Shown in pieces: positions 10,538-17,494 of a stretch of DNA of 64,000 nt (the stretch's first letter is position 1; the number at the start of each line of letters is the position of its first letter). The position numbers were made by a program, and so were the translations under genes. Source of the stretch: Mannheimia haemolytica (lineage in GTDB: Bacteria; Pseudomonadota; Gammaproteobacteria; Enterobacterales; Pasteurellaceae); assembly GCA_900638155.1 (NCBI GenBank), contig LR134495.1:1550001-1614000 (forward strand). The letters are read 5' to 3'. The notes under the pieces were generated by a model. The model was not told the origin of the DNA. It saw nothing but the letters and a program-made list of their open reading frames with translations, and searched no databases.

Positions 10538-10593
10538 TGGTGCCAGTGGTCGGACTCGAACCGACACGCTTTATGGGCGGCGGATTTTGAATC
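10538..10593 (-). tRNA. 3' half of tRNA-Leu(CAA): ICE attachment site fragment
   Basis: Read on the minus strand this gives the anticodon loop ATTCAAAATC (anticodon CAA), a long variable arm, the T arm GGTTCGAGTCCGACC and the 3' end ACTGGCACCA. The 5' half (acceptor, D arm) is absent: the sequence departs from tRNA at about 10594 and the flanking DNA has no TGCCAGT partner for the acceptor stem. ICEs of the ICEHin1056 family integrate in tRNA-Leu genes, so this is the displaced 3' end at the ICE/chromosome junction. The rebuilt tRNA should sit at the far ICE end outside the window. The ICE side (ACTTGATTCAAAATC) itself mimics a tRNA-Leu anticodon arm. Confidence 0.85.
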
Positions 10594-10789
10594 AAGTGCG
10601 TAGAACTGTTCAAATAATATTCGCAAATACACACTTACTACGATGTATCCAGCCAATACATCCACTAGGATTTTCTGTCCGAATTCCAGACGATCCTGAT
10701 CTTACACATTCTTTCAAGTTTGTAAAGCCTGATAATGATTTTATAGTATATTTTTTACAGGTTAGATTACAAATATAATATATACTAGC

Positions 10790-10816
10790 TTGACTTTAGG
10801 AGATAATCATTATAAT
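10790..10816 (+). promoter_or_regulatory. Probable promoter of the tandem-repeat RNA
   Basis: TTGACT (10790-10795) and a perfect TATAAT (10811-10816), with a short 15-nt spacer, lie 59 nt upstream of the first RNA repeat. Confidence 0.5.
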
Positions 10817-10874
10817 CTGATTGTCAAGGTGGCGTTACCTTAATAACGCAATGAGTTGTTGGCTCATCGTCAAT

Positions 10875-10978
10875 CTGATATTAATCTAGGATGTAAAGGC
10901 CTAGCGGTGGCAGGCACCAGAAAACTCTGATACTAATCTAGGATGTAAAGGCCTAGCGGTGGCAGACACCAGAATAAA
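10875..10978 (+). ncRNA. Two tandem 52-nt repeats: candidate type III antitoxin RNA
   Basis: Units 10875-10926 and 10927-10978 differ at only a few positions. Each contains CTAGG-N9-CCTAG followed by GGTG-N5-CACC, two small stems that could form a pseudoknot. A consensus-like promoter lies upstream, and a hairpin terminator (10990-11007) separates the repeats from the protein gene at 11033. This is the layout of type III toxin-antitoxin loci, in which tandem pseudoknot RNAs bind and inhibit the nuclease encoded just downstream. A weaker related unit may precede it (10821-10845). The function is inferred from architecture alone. Confidence 0.6.
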
Positions 10979-10987
10979 CCAACATTT

Positions 10988-11012
10988 AGGCCCACTTAAT
11001 TGTGGGCTTAAT
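10988..11012 (+). terminator. Attenuating terminator between repeat RNA and nuclease gene
   Basis: GCCCAC (10990-10995) pairs with GTGGGC (11002-11007), followed by a U-rich tail, ending about 20 nt before the gene start. In type III loci such a leaky terminator sets the RNA-to-toxin ratio. Confidence 0.6.
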
Positions 11013-11032
11013 ACTTTATGAAAGAAGCAAAT

Positions 11033-11596
11033 ATGACTAATAAATTTACTGGATACAAAAAACTAAGCATTAATGACTTGAAAAAATTTGAGTATAATTT
11101 AGAGCATATAAGAAATGCCGCAATCTTTTTCAAAGATCATTTTCTTAGTAAAGAAATGATATATAGTACTGAAAAAGAAAGTACATCCGTTATCTTTCAA
11201 AGAAGCAATTTTATGCACTTGTGCGGAATATATTATGAACCCGGTGCGAGTGAATTTTTTAATCTTGCCTTATTAAAACAAATAGACCTAAATAAGGTTT
11301 ATATAAAAAATGATGGCACAACATTCCAAAAGTTGTCTGTTTTAAGTTCTATAGATTTTTTAATTAATCCAGAGATAACTTTGTCATCAGGTGCAATTTA
11401 TTTAAACCTTTCTTTTGATAAAGCTCTTAGAACTAAAACCAGAGTCTTTGCTCTCACATTGATAAATGACAATCACTTATTTATTCCACAATCTTTACTG
11501 AATCTTAGGACCATGAATGATTTCCCTAAGGGTAACAAAATTATTGGTATAAAATCAGTTCATTTAGAAGATAAAACAGAAATCATCTACTTATAG
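11033..11596 (+). CDS. PBECR4-like nuclease-family protein, candidate type III-style toxin
   Basis: About 187 aa (192 from the ATG at 11018). I choose 11033 because AAGAAG lies upstream of it and nothing does upstream of 11018. The middle has 'NFMHLCGIYY', 'FF..AL' and 'DGTTFQKLSVL', and the C-terminal half has 'LFIPQSLLN' and 'KIIGIKSVH'. By recall these match the PBECR4 family (Barnase-EndoU-ColicinE5/D-RelE-like nucleases found in phages and conjugative elements). It follows tandem RNA repeats and a terminator, as toxins of type III systems do. It converges on integrase DNA. Its 3' end is present a second time at 13884. The family call needs a profile search; nuclease activity is inference. 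Confidence 0.6.
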   Translation: MTNKFTGYKKLSINDLKKFEYNLEHIRNAAIFFKDHFLSKEMIYSTEKESTSVIFQRSNFMHLCGIYYEPGASEFFNLALLKQIDLNKVYIKNDGTTFQKLSVLSSIDFLINPEITLSSGAIYLNLSFDKALRTKTRVFALTLINDNHLFIPQSLLNLRTMNDFPKGNKIIGIKSVHLEDKTEIIYL

Positions 11597-11654
11597 AAAA
11601 AAGAATAAGAGAAATTATATTCTCCCATTTTTATTTTATCAGAGTAAATTCACA
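11354..11654. repeat. Direct repeat, copy 1 (toxin 3' end plus terminator)
   Basis: This 301-bp segment (last ~80 codons of the PBECR4-like gene, its terminator and the first bases of an integrase 3' end) recurs at 13884-14183 with about 97% identity in the coding part. Copy 1 belongs to the intact gene. The copies are in the same orientation, 2,530 bp apart. Confidence 0.9.
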
Positions 11655-11689
11655 ATCTTGGGCATTTGCATTATCAAGGCAATACTCAA

Positions 11690-11985
11690 AGGAGCTCAAT
11701 CTTTGATAAATCATCAACGGAGAAGTCAATTAAGGCACTTGCAAGAACATTTAAGGATAGTGATCATACTTATGGGAAGCTCAGGAACTTCTCAGAAGCT
11801 CCGCTGTTTCTTGACTCAAAGTCATCAAGATTAATTTATTAGCTGATTTGGTTTCCTATGCCATATTTAGGCATTATGAACATAATGATAGCTCATTTTA
11901 CGATCTTATAAAGAATAACTTTGATCATCATAATGGACGTATTCACGGTTTATATTTACGAAATACAGAGGATATAATCCCATAA
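11690..11985 (+). pseudogene. DUF3800 protein remnant (C-terminal part, frameshifted)
   Basis: One frame reads a short stretch ending 'FLDSKSSRLI' and, after a shift near 11835, another reads 'LLADLVSYAIFRHYEHNDSS' and then 'NNFDHHNGRIHGLYLR'. This is the C-terminal signature of DUF3800 proteins (xQLADLVAYAxFRxxE...). These are often mobile-element cargo, with a proposed RNase H-like fold. The N-terminal two thirds are missing and the rest is frameshifted, so it is dead. It sits inside what was once integrase DNA. Confidence 0.65.
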
Positions 11986-12025
11986 GTATGAAGTATAGAA
12001 GGGCGATATCCTCTCTAATAATAAA

Positions 12026-12245
12026 CTCTCTCAACATTTCTATGTCATACTCAATATATCAGAGCTTAATACTAATATCGTTATGCATTGACAATTTCTG
12101 AATGACATAGATATTTTCCGGTTTCTTCATTAATTGAGTAACAGCGGTATATCAAAATCTATATAGTACCTAAGAAAGGCTTACTTGCTTAGAAATATAT
12201 TAAAAAATATCTTTTAGCTTATTTTGAAGCATATCTTACTATCTT
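12026..12245 (-). pseudogene. Decayed tyrosine integrase C-terminal fragment
   Basis: The stretch aligns by eye to the 3' part of the ICE integrase at 14178-14400 (shared runs such as CTCTCTCAACATTT and GGTTTCTTCATTAATTGAGT). Many substitutions and stops remove any open frame. It follows a second copy of the toxin 3' end just as the real integrase does, so it marks an older ICE arm. Confidence 0.75.
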
Positions 12246-12327
12246 ATGAATACATAGGGGAAAATATTCTAAATTTATTCTAGCGATATACAGAGCTTTA
12301 TCATTAATAGTATTAAGGGATTTACAT

Positions 12328-12765
12328 CTAATTTTTAGATGCTCTAGATAGTCTTTCTACCATATGAAGAATTGTCGTTTTATCTTGTTCTGAGCTATTT
12401 CTATAATAGCTTAATAAAATTTCTTCTTCTTTAGTAATGCTTAATCTTTCTCTAATTCTCAATACCCCACTATTGAGCAAAACATTTTTTATATCAGAAA
12501 GTATTTGATTTAGAAATTTTTCATTTTCTTTTTGAATATCATCTATCAATTCCTGTTTCAATGCCAAAGTTTCCTTAGTTACTCCTAAACTAGTTTGTAC
12601 AGATTCTGGCATATCATACACGTAGTATTCAAAAACATTACCTTTCACTCCAGAGACACGCCGTCTACGCCATTTATCTTTTTTAGCATATAAGATTATA
12701 CCTTGTGGTGTTGAAGGGAGCCCTCCTACATCTAAAAGCTCTTTAAGAGTATACCATTCTTTCAT
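12328..12765 (-). CDS. Mu-type HTH DNA-binding protein, probable regulator
   Basis: A 145-aa protein. The N-terminal ~60 residues ('EWYTLKELLDVGGLPSTPQG', 'WRRRRVSG', 'YYVYDMPESVQ') match the Mu-type winged helix-turn-helix found in MuA, the Mu repressor and related element regulators. The rest is a charged helical region. It is transcribed divergently from the tyrosine recombinase at 12915. A 26-bp perfect palindrome lies between them, which suggests that it controls its own gene and the recombinase. Its family does not reveal whether it is a repressor or an excision factor. Confidence 0.7.
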   Translation of the reverse strand: MKEWYTLKELLDVGGLPSTPQGIILYAKKDKWRRRRVSGVKGNVFEYYVYDMPESVQTSLGVTKETLALKQELIDDIQKENEKFLNQILSDIKNVLLNSGVLRIRERLSITKEEEILLSYYRNSSEQDKTTILHMVERLSRASKN

Positions 12766-12788
12766 ATTACCTCATTGACTTTATTTTA

Positions 12789-12814
12789 AATTTAAGTTAA
12801 ATTTAACTTAAATT
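12789..12814. promoter_or_regulatory. 26-bp perfect palindrome, probable operator
   Basis: The palindrome is centred between 12801 and 12802; its half site AATTTAAGTTAAA is mirrored exactly. A further half-site-like TTAACTTTAACTTAA follows at 12818-12832. It lies in the 137-149 bp intergenic region shared by the Mu-HTH gene and the recombinase gene, the expected place for the regulator's binding site. Confidence 0.65.
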
Positions 12815-12914
12815 GAATTAACTTTAACTTAAAAGATCAAGGCTAATTCAAGGAGATCTAGTCTACATTAAATTGAGTGCTATTTGAAGATCGCTTATCT
12901 AAATGAGGTTTTGT

Positions 12915-13814
12915 ATGAGTTTTGAACAATTATTGCATTTATTTTTCTTAGAACGGAATCATAGACCTGCCACTATACGTTCTTATCAAAATGTAATAGC
13001 GCAGATTGTTAAATTTTATCCAGATAAAGAACCTGAACAAATATCTAAGCTTGACTTATTAGAATGGAGAAAGTATTACCTCAATAAAATGAGCCCAATT
13101 ACTTGGAATAGTTATATCAGACATCTTAAAGCTATTTTTAATTATGCTATAGATAATGAGCTATTTGAGTACCCTAAAAATTTATTTAAAGGCCTTATGG
13201 TAAGACCTGATAAGCCAAAGAAAAAACTACTAACAGAAAGGCAAATCCATTTTTTAGAAATCTCTTTGGAAAATGAGGAGAAATTACCTCATTATTTACA
13301 ACCTGCTTATTTTACTAAAGCTTTAATCTACACTTTAAAATATACAGCTATCAGACAATCCCAGCTATTACAGCTAAAAATTTCTGATATCGATATGACA
13401 AGCAAAATTATAAATATAAGAGCTGAAACCAATAAGAATCATGAACACCATGAAATTCCAATTTCAGATAAATTATATCCATACCTAAAAAGATTGATAT
13501 TAGAATCAAGAGCTAGAAGCACTAGTTCAGATGAGCAGTTATTTAACATTAATCGCTTTTCATTAGTTACTACATCAAGAAATAAGAAAATGACAGAAGG
13601 ACAACTAGTTCATTTTTTTCGCCATATTTCTGAATTTATAGGATTTACAGTAACTTCACATCGATTCCGACATACAACTGCAACAGAAGTCCTAAAGCAA
13701 TCAGGGGATATCTATGCAGTGAAGCAATTACTTGGACATAAAGATCTCACTGTAACTCTAACATATATTCACAATGATCCTGAAATGCTAAGAAAACATG
13801 TCAATTCGTTGTAG
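12915..13814 (+). CDS. Tyrosine recombinase/integrase of a nested mini-element
   Basis: A 299-aa phage-type integrase. The N-terminal SAM-like core-binding region spans residues ~1-90 and the catalytic domain follows. Catalytic residues are visible: Arg in 'YTAIRQSQLLQL', the box 'HRFRH', and 'LLGHKDLTVTLTYIH' with the terminal Tyr. It is clearly related to the broken ICE integrase at 14168-15086 but not recently duplicated from it. I choose 12915 because GAGGTTTTGT precedes it; an ATG at 12903 is also in frame. It could supply integrase function in place of the frameshifted copy, or move only its own small element. Confidence 0.88.
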   Translation: MSFEQLLHLFFLERNHRPATIRSYQNVIAQIVKFYPDKEPEQISKLDLLEWRKYYLNKMSPITWNSYIRHLKAIFNYAIDNELFEYPKNLFKGLMVRPDKPKKKLLTERQIHFLEISLENEEKLPHYLQPAYFTKALIYTLKYTAIRQSQLLQLKISDIDMTSKIINIRAETNKNHEHHEIPISDKLYPYLKRLILESRARSTSSDEQLFNINRFSLVTTSRNKKMTEGQLVHFFRHISEFIGFTVTSHRFRHTTATEVLKQSGDIYAVKQLLGHKDLTVTLTYIHNDPEMLRKHVNSL

Positions 13815-13839
13815 AAATGATGCTACATAGATAAAATAA

Positions 13840-13891
13840 GGGACTGACGTAGATTAGTAAGTATGCTAGTCTACGTCAGCCCCGATTTTTT
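13840..13891 (+). terminator. Terminator of the nested integrase at the repeat junction
   Basis: CTGACGTAGA (13844-13853) pairs with TCTACGTCAG (13870-13879), extended by GGG/CCC, and runs straight into GATTTTTT, which is also the first base run of direct repeat copy 2. Confidence 0.75.
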
Positions 13892-14126
13892 AATTAATCC
13901 AGAGATAACTTTGTCATCGGGTGCAATTTATTTAAACCTTTCTTTTGATAAAGCTCTTAGAACTAAAACCAGAGTCTTTGCTCTCACATTGATAAATGAC
14001 GATCACTTATTTATTCCACAATCTTTACTGAATCTTAGGACCATGAATAATTTTCCTAAGGGTGACAAAATTATTGGTATAAAATCAGTTCATTTAGAAG
14101 ATAAAACAGAAATTATTTATTTATAG
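13884..14126 (+). pseudogene. Orphan 3' end of the PBECR4-like gene (repeat copy 2)
   Basis: It encodes the last ~80 residues of the protein at 11033 (from 'DFLINPEITLSSG'), with three conservative differences (Asn/Asp exchanges). No ribosome site or matching N-terminus is present; the ATG at 13863 lies in terminator DNA. Homology continues to 14183, through a cleaner terminator and into the integrase 3' end. It is either the displaced original gene end after integration of a 2.5-kb element, or the trace of a duplicated ICE arm. Confidence 0.8.
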
Positions 14127-14131
14127 AAAAA

Positions 14132-14165
14132 AAGTGGGAGAAATTATATTCTCCCATTTTTCTTT
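14132..14165. terminator. Terminator between orphan gene end and ICE integrase
   Basis: GTGGGAGAA and TTCTCCCAT flank a short loop and are followed by TTTTT. It is convergent with the integrase reading from the right. Confidence 0.65.
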
Positions 14166-14167
14166 TA

Positions 14168-15086
14168 TCAGAGTAAATTCACTGTCTCTCTCAACATTTC
14201 CACATCGTGCTCAATATAACCTAGTGTTACGCTGATATCCTTATGCCCTAGAAGTTTCTGAACCACATAAACATTTTCGGGCTTCTTCATTAATTGAGTT
14301 GCAACCGTATGTCGAAATCTATGTGGTGATGAAGTAAAACCGACCAAGTCAGAAATATGCCGAAATATATGCGTAAGCTGATTTTGGCTCATTGGCTGTC
14401 CTCTTCTTCGAGAGCATCGAGAAAATAAATTGAGATTGAACAATTGGCAATTATCTGTTTGTTTTCTGATTTTTAACTCTGTAATAAGCCTTTCTATATG
14501 AAGATAAAGTGAATCTGAAATCGGTACGATATGGTAATCATGATTTTTATTGATTTCTGGCGAAATATAAATCGTCCTGTTGGAAAGATTTACATCACCA
14601 ATTTTCAGTTTCACTAATTGTCCTCGCCGAATGCCTGTACATCTCAATGTCATAATAATCGCAAGAATAAACCAACTTGGTTTTAGAAAATCAGGTAATA
14701 GAATGTTATTATTGAGTATGTGGTCTATTTTATGTAATTGTTCGGTTGAATAAGTTTTCTTTCTTCTTTTTGATTCACGAATAAATAACTGATTAAATGG
14801 ATTTTGATTTATATTGAGTACCCCTTGCGATAGACCAAAGTTATATAACGATTTTAAATGTCTGACATAATTATTCCATGTTACAGCTTTGATTTTATCG
14901 CCAACAATTTGATTACGCCATTCAATTAGCATATCAGTGGTAATCTCATTTGCATTTAACTTTGGGTAACGTCTTTTGATAATTCGGATTACATTATTAT
15001 AGCTCCGCTTAGTATCAGGGCGAAGATAGTAACGATAGAAAAAAAAATCGGTCTAGTAGCGAATCAAAAGAGATAGATGTCGTCAT
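14168..15086 (-). pseudogene. int: ICE tyrosine integrase interrupted by +1 base in an A9 run
   Basis: The ATG at 15086 opens a frame (MTTSISFDSLLDRFFF) that hits a stop after about 23 codons. Removing one base of the nine-A tract at about 15048-15056 joins it to the 254-aa open frame that continues 'YRYYLRPDTKRSY' and ends 'EMLRETVNLL', giving a protein of about 305 aa. Catalytic residues (Arg in 'CTGIRRGQL', 'HRFRH', 'LLGHKDISVTLGYIEH') are intact. The gene starts one base after the traI stop, the usual traI-int order of this ICE class. A slippage-prone tract could make expression variable; a sequencing error or a true null is also possible. Confidence 0.85.
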
Positions 15087-15087
15087 T

Positions 15088-17067
15088 TTAAGTTTCCTCT
15101 TTCTGTAAAGTTAAACAGTGATTATTTAATAGTGTCTTATCCCCAAAGAAGAGATGTGTATTTTTTATCAAATATCCAGTTAAAGAGGAAGTCTTTCTCG
15201 GACCAATTACATCACATTTCCAAAAATTGATGGTATCTGGCTTACCGTTTATTGTCGTATTCTTAGGTAAATGGATTCCTAGCCCTTGGAAATCATACTG
15301 AAGACTATTTATCATTTCCTTATCATAAGGCAGACCACTCTCCTGCAAATACATTTCAAAAATAACGGGGGTAACTAAAAACAGGTGGTCTTCAACAATA
15401 TGGAGCTTGGCAGTAGGCTTGTTAATTGCAAATTTGTTGGTCGCAATACCTGATTTGAGCCAATTTACAAAGTTATCTCCTGTAATTGAGTTCTCCTTAT
15501 TCTGTGACTGTAGCTCTGATAGTGTTAATGTTTCGGGCGTTTCTACTGCACTTTGTGTTACGTTGAGCTTTTTAGTGGTAGGTTTATCCTGTACTTCTTG
15601 TTTGGATGGCATCGTTGCAATTTCCTGTCCCTTACCAATTGAAATATCAGCAAGGCTTGGCTCAGAGCTTTCCGTAGGTGCAAACATATCCAGCACAAAA
15701 GAGGTTAAATCATTTTCATCATTTATGATGATTTCTGAGAACGGTGCATTATCTGAGCTTGCCTCTACCTGAGATATTTCAACTTCCTTAGAGGTAATAA
15801 TAGTCTCTGGTTGAACATTCTCTAATGTAACAAGTTTAGTGCTTTCATCAACTAATGGAGGATGATTTTCCATATTGCTATCTTCCATTATCTGCTCGAC
15901 TATTTTAACTTTCCCGGAAAAATAATTTGGGCGATCATTAATATTCTCCCAAGCCACTTCAGGTTTAATTCTCAATAATGTAAAGACGTTTGCCGGTGTC
16001 CAACCTGAATCAGCTTGAATACGGCAACTCCAAATCGCCCCACCAGAAGGAGATTCTTCTACGATACCGAGAGATTGCATTTCATCAAATAACTTTGGAT
16101 TATCCTTAGGCACGGAAATCCCCTGCCCTAGTAAGTAAGTTCGTATATTATCAGCGGCAGTTTTGCTAACAAGCCACAATCCTTCCTCGGTAAACCAACC
16201 GTCTGCAGGGCCTTTCGGAGTATTTAACTTGATTTTCTGTTCCAGTAAATAACGTAGTGCCAAGACAAGCTGCTTTGACAGAGAATTGACAGGACGTTGA
16301 ACCAGTTTATTTACATCGCCACCGAGTGCGAGGGTAACACTATACTGATCAGCTTTTTGCACGATTTCAGATAAAAGCCCAGCTTTATCATTATGTCCGG
16401 ACATTGCATACATCAGAGAAGAAATGACTTCTGGATACTGTGCCAGCCAATCAAATGCAGATTTGGGAATAATCTGATTTGCAAAGAAGCTGCCTATCAC
16501 AGGATGAAGATGGTAGTCTCGACCTTTGATGTATTTGAATTTATACGGTTCAGGAGGTTCTCCATTCCAAGCAAACCAACGTGAGCCATCTTTGAGTGTG
16601 ATTTCAATATCTACTACAACTTTGCCAATATCGTGAACTAATGCAAGATAAATTGCTGCGGCAGTCCAAGCGTCTCGCTGCTTTGACTGTTCTTCGGGAG
16701 CCACATTCGGTGGCAAAATATAACTCTGGCGAGCTTTAGCTGAAAAAGCAATAACTTCCAAACCGTGATCGAGCATTCCACCAATATGAGAATGATGATG
16801 TGATTCTGAAGCTGGCAATAGTTGAACCATTTCAGCGTAACGTTCTATTGGTTGCTGATAAAATGTCTCGAACATTTGACGGTTCATTGATACCTGTTGC
16901 CAAAGTAGTCCAAGATACTTTTGACGTAATTCCGTATTCAGTAATTGAGTAGCATTTTGGGGATATAGCCAACCATCGTCATCTTGCTCAATAGAGAAAA
17001 CAGTGTCAGATTTGACCGCACTTTGAGATGTGTGTTTACCAAAAATTTTCTTGAAAATTGATTGCAT
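15088..17067 (-). CDS. traI: TraI relaxase, MobH family (PFGI-1 class)
   Basis: A 659-aa MobH relaxase. The N-terminal TraI_2 domain shows the HD-type metal motifs 'HHHSHIGGMLDHGLEV' (~91-106), 'LVHDIGKVVVD' (~141) and a further H at ~180. The mid region is low-complexity and acidic. A C-terminal domain ('NFVNWLKSGIATNKFAINKP', ~545 on) matches TraI_2_C. MobH relaxases nick oriT and lead the DNA through TraD into the T4SS. The gene is adjacent to int and lies some distance from the T4SS operon. A repeated-hairpin region upstream (17100-17240) is an oriT candidate. Confidence 0.93.
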   Translation of the reverse strand: MQSIFKKIFGKHTSQSAVKSDTVFSIEQDDDGWLYPQNATQLLNTELRQKYLGLLWQQVSMNRQMFETFYQQPIERYAEMVQLLPASESHHHSHIGGMLDHGLEVIAFSAKARQSYILPPNVAPEEQSKQRDAWTAAAIYLALVHDIGKVVVDIEITLKDGSRWFAWNGEPPEPYKFKYIKGRDYHLHPVIGSFFANQIIPKSAFDWLAQYPEVISSLMYAMSGHNDKAGLLSEIVQKADQYSVTLALGGDVNKLVQRPVNSLSKQLVLALRYLLEQKIKLNTPKGPADGWFTEEGLWLVSKTAADNIRTYLLGQGISVPKDNPKLFDEMQSLGIVEESPSGGAIWSCRIQADSGWTPANVFTLLRIKPEVAWENINDRPNYFSGKVKIVEQIMEDSNMENHPPLVDESTKLVTLENVQPETIITSKEVEISQVEASSDNAPFSEIIINDENDLTSFVLDMFAPTESSEPSLADISIGKGQEIATMPSKQEVQDKPTTKKLNVTQSAVETPETLTLSELQSQNKENSITGDNFVNWLKSGIATNKFAINKPTAKLHIVEDHLFLVTPVIFEMYLQESGLPYDKEMINSLQYDFQGLGIHLPKNTTINGKPDTINFWKCDVIGPRKTSSLTGYLIKNTHLFFGDKTLLNNHCLTLQKEET

Positions 17068-17114
17068 TGAAAGAGACCGAAAAGTATCAATTTTGTGTTA
17101 AATGAAAGCCGTTT

Positions 17115-17232
17115 AGCCCTTTGCCCTTTTGGGCAAGACCTTTCCCCTTGGAAAGGTTACCTTTCACCCTTTAGGGGTTATCCTTTGCCCTTAAGGACTC
17201 CTTTATCCTTTTGCCATTTAGGGTGAGCTTGG
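17115..17232. repeat. Array of CCTTT(N)CCC units and hairpins, candidate oriT or traI leader
   Basis: Units CCTTTGCCC, CCTTTCCCC, CCTTTCACCC and CCTTTGCCC recur at roughly 20-25-bp spacing, interleaved with stems such as TTGCCCTTTTGGGCAA and CCTTTCCCCTTGGAAAGG. It lies just upstream of the relaxase gene, where oriT is often found. It also resembles a strongly elaborated version of the leaders found on the accessory genes. Confidence 0.4.
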
Positions 17233-17461
17233 AATATATTTTGTAGTGTATAAATATATTTCTGTTAAGTTATCTAAAAACTCTCAAATATTTTTAAATA
17301 GTTTTTGTATCAATTTACACTAATGCTAGGAGAATATAGACTTTAAATGCTATTGACACAATTCACAGAGTTAAATTAAGGTAGTAAATGCTGTCGGCAA
17401 TATCGGTTGGTATCAATAGTCAAATATTTATTGAAAATTCAGTTGCTGATATAAAATAATT

Positions 17462-17487
17462 TAGCCACCTTATTTCTAAGGCGGCTA
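17462..17487 (-). terminator. Terminator of the methyltransferase-like gene
   Basis: TAGCCACCTT and AAGGCGGCTA pair across ATTTCT, eight bases after the stop codon at 17495. Confidence 0.7.
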
Positions 17488-17494
17488 TTATTTG

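Larger units (their letters stand above)
17068..17494. other. 427-bp gene-free region upstream of traI
   Basis: Contains a cluster of short stems (17100-17240), an AT-rich stretch (17230-17450) and the terminator of the methyltransferase-like gene (17462-17487). No gene is visible. Confidence 0.6.

Noticed and set aside
10587-10778. 63-aa ORF beginning in the tRNA fragment
   Set aside because: Starts inside tRNA DNA, has no ribosome site and no recognisable domain.
10875-10978. CRISPR-like tandem repeats
   Set aside because: Units are directly adjacent with no variable spacers and no cas genes; promoter-repeat-terminator-gene order fits type III antitoxin RNA better.
13863-14126. Independent 87-aa gene
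   Set aside because: The ATG is within the integrase terminator; the rest duplicates the 3' end of the gene at 11033.
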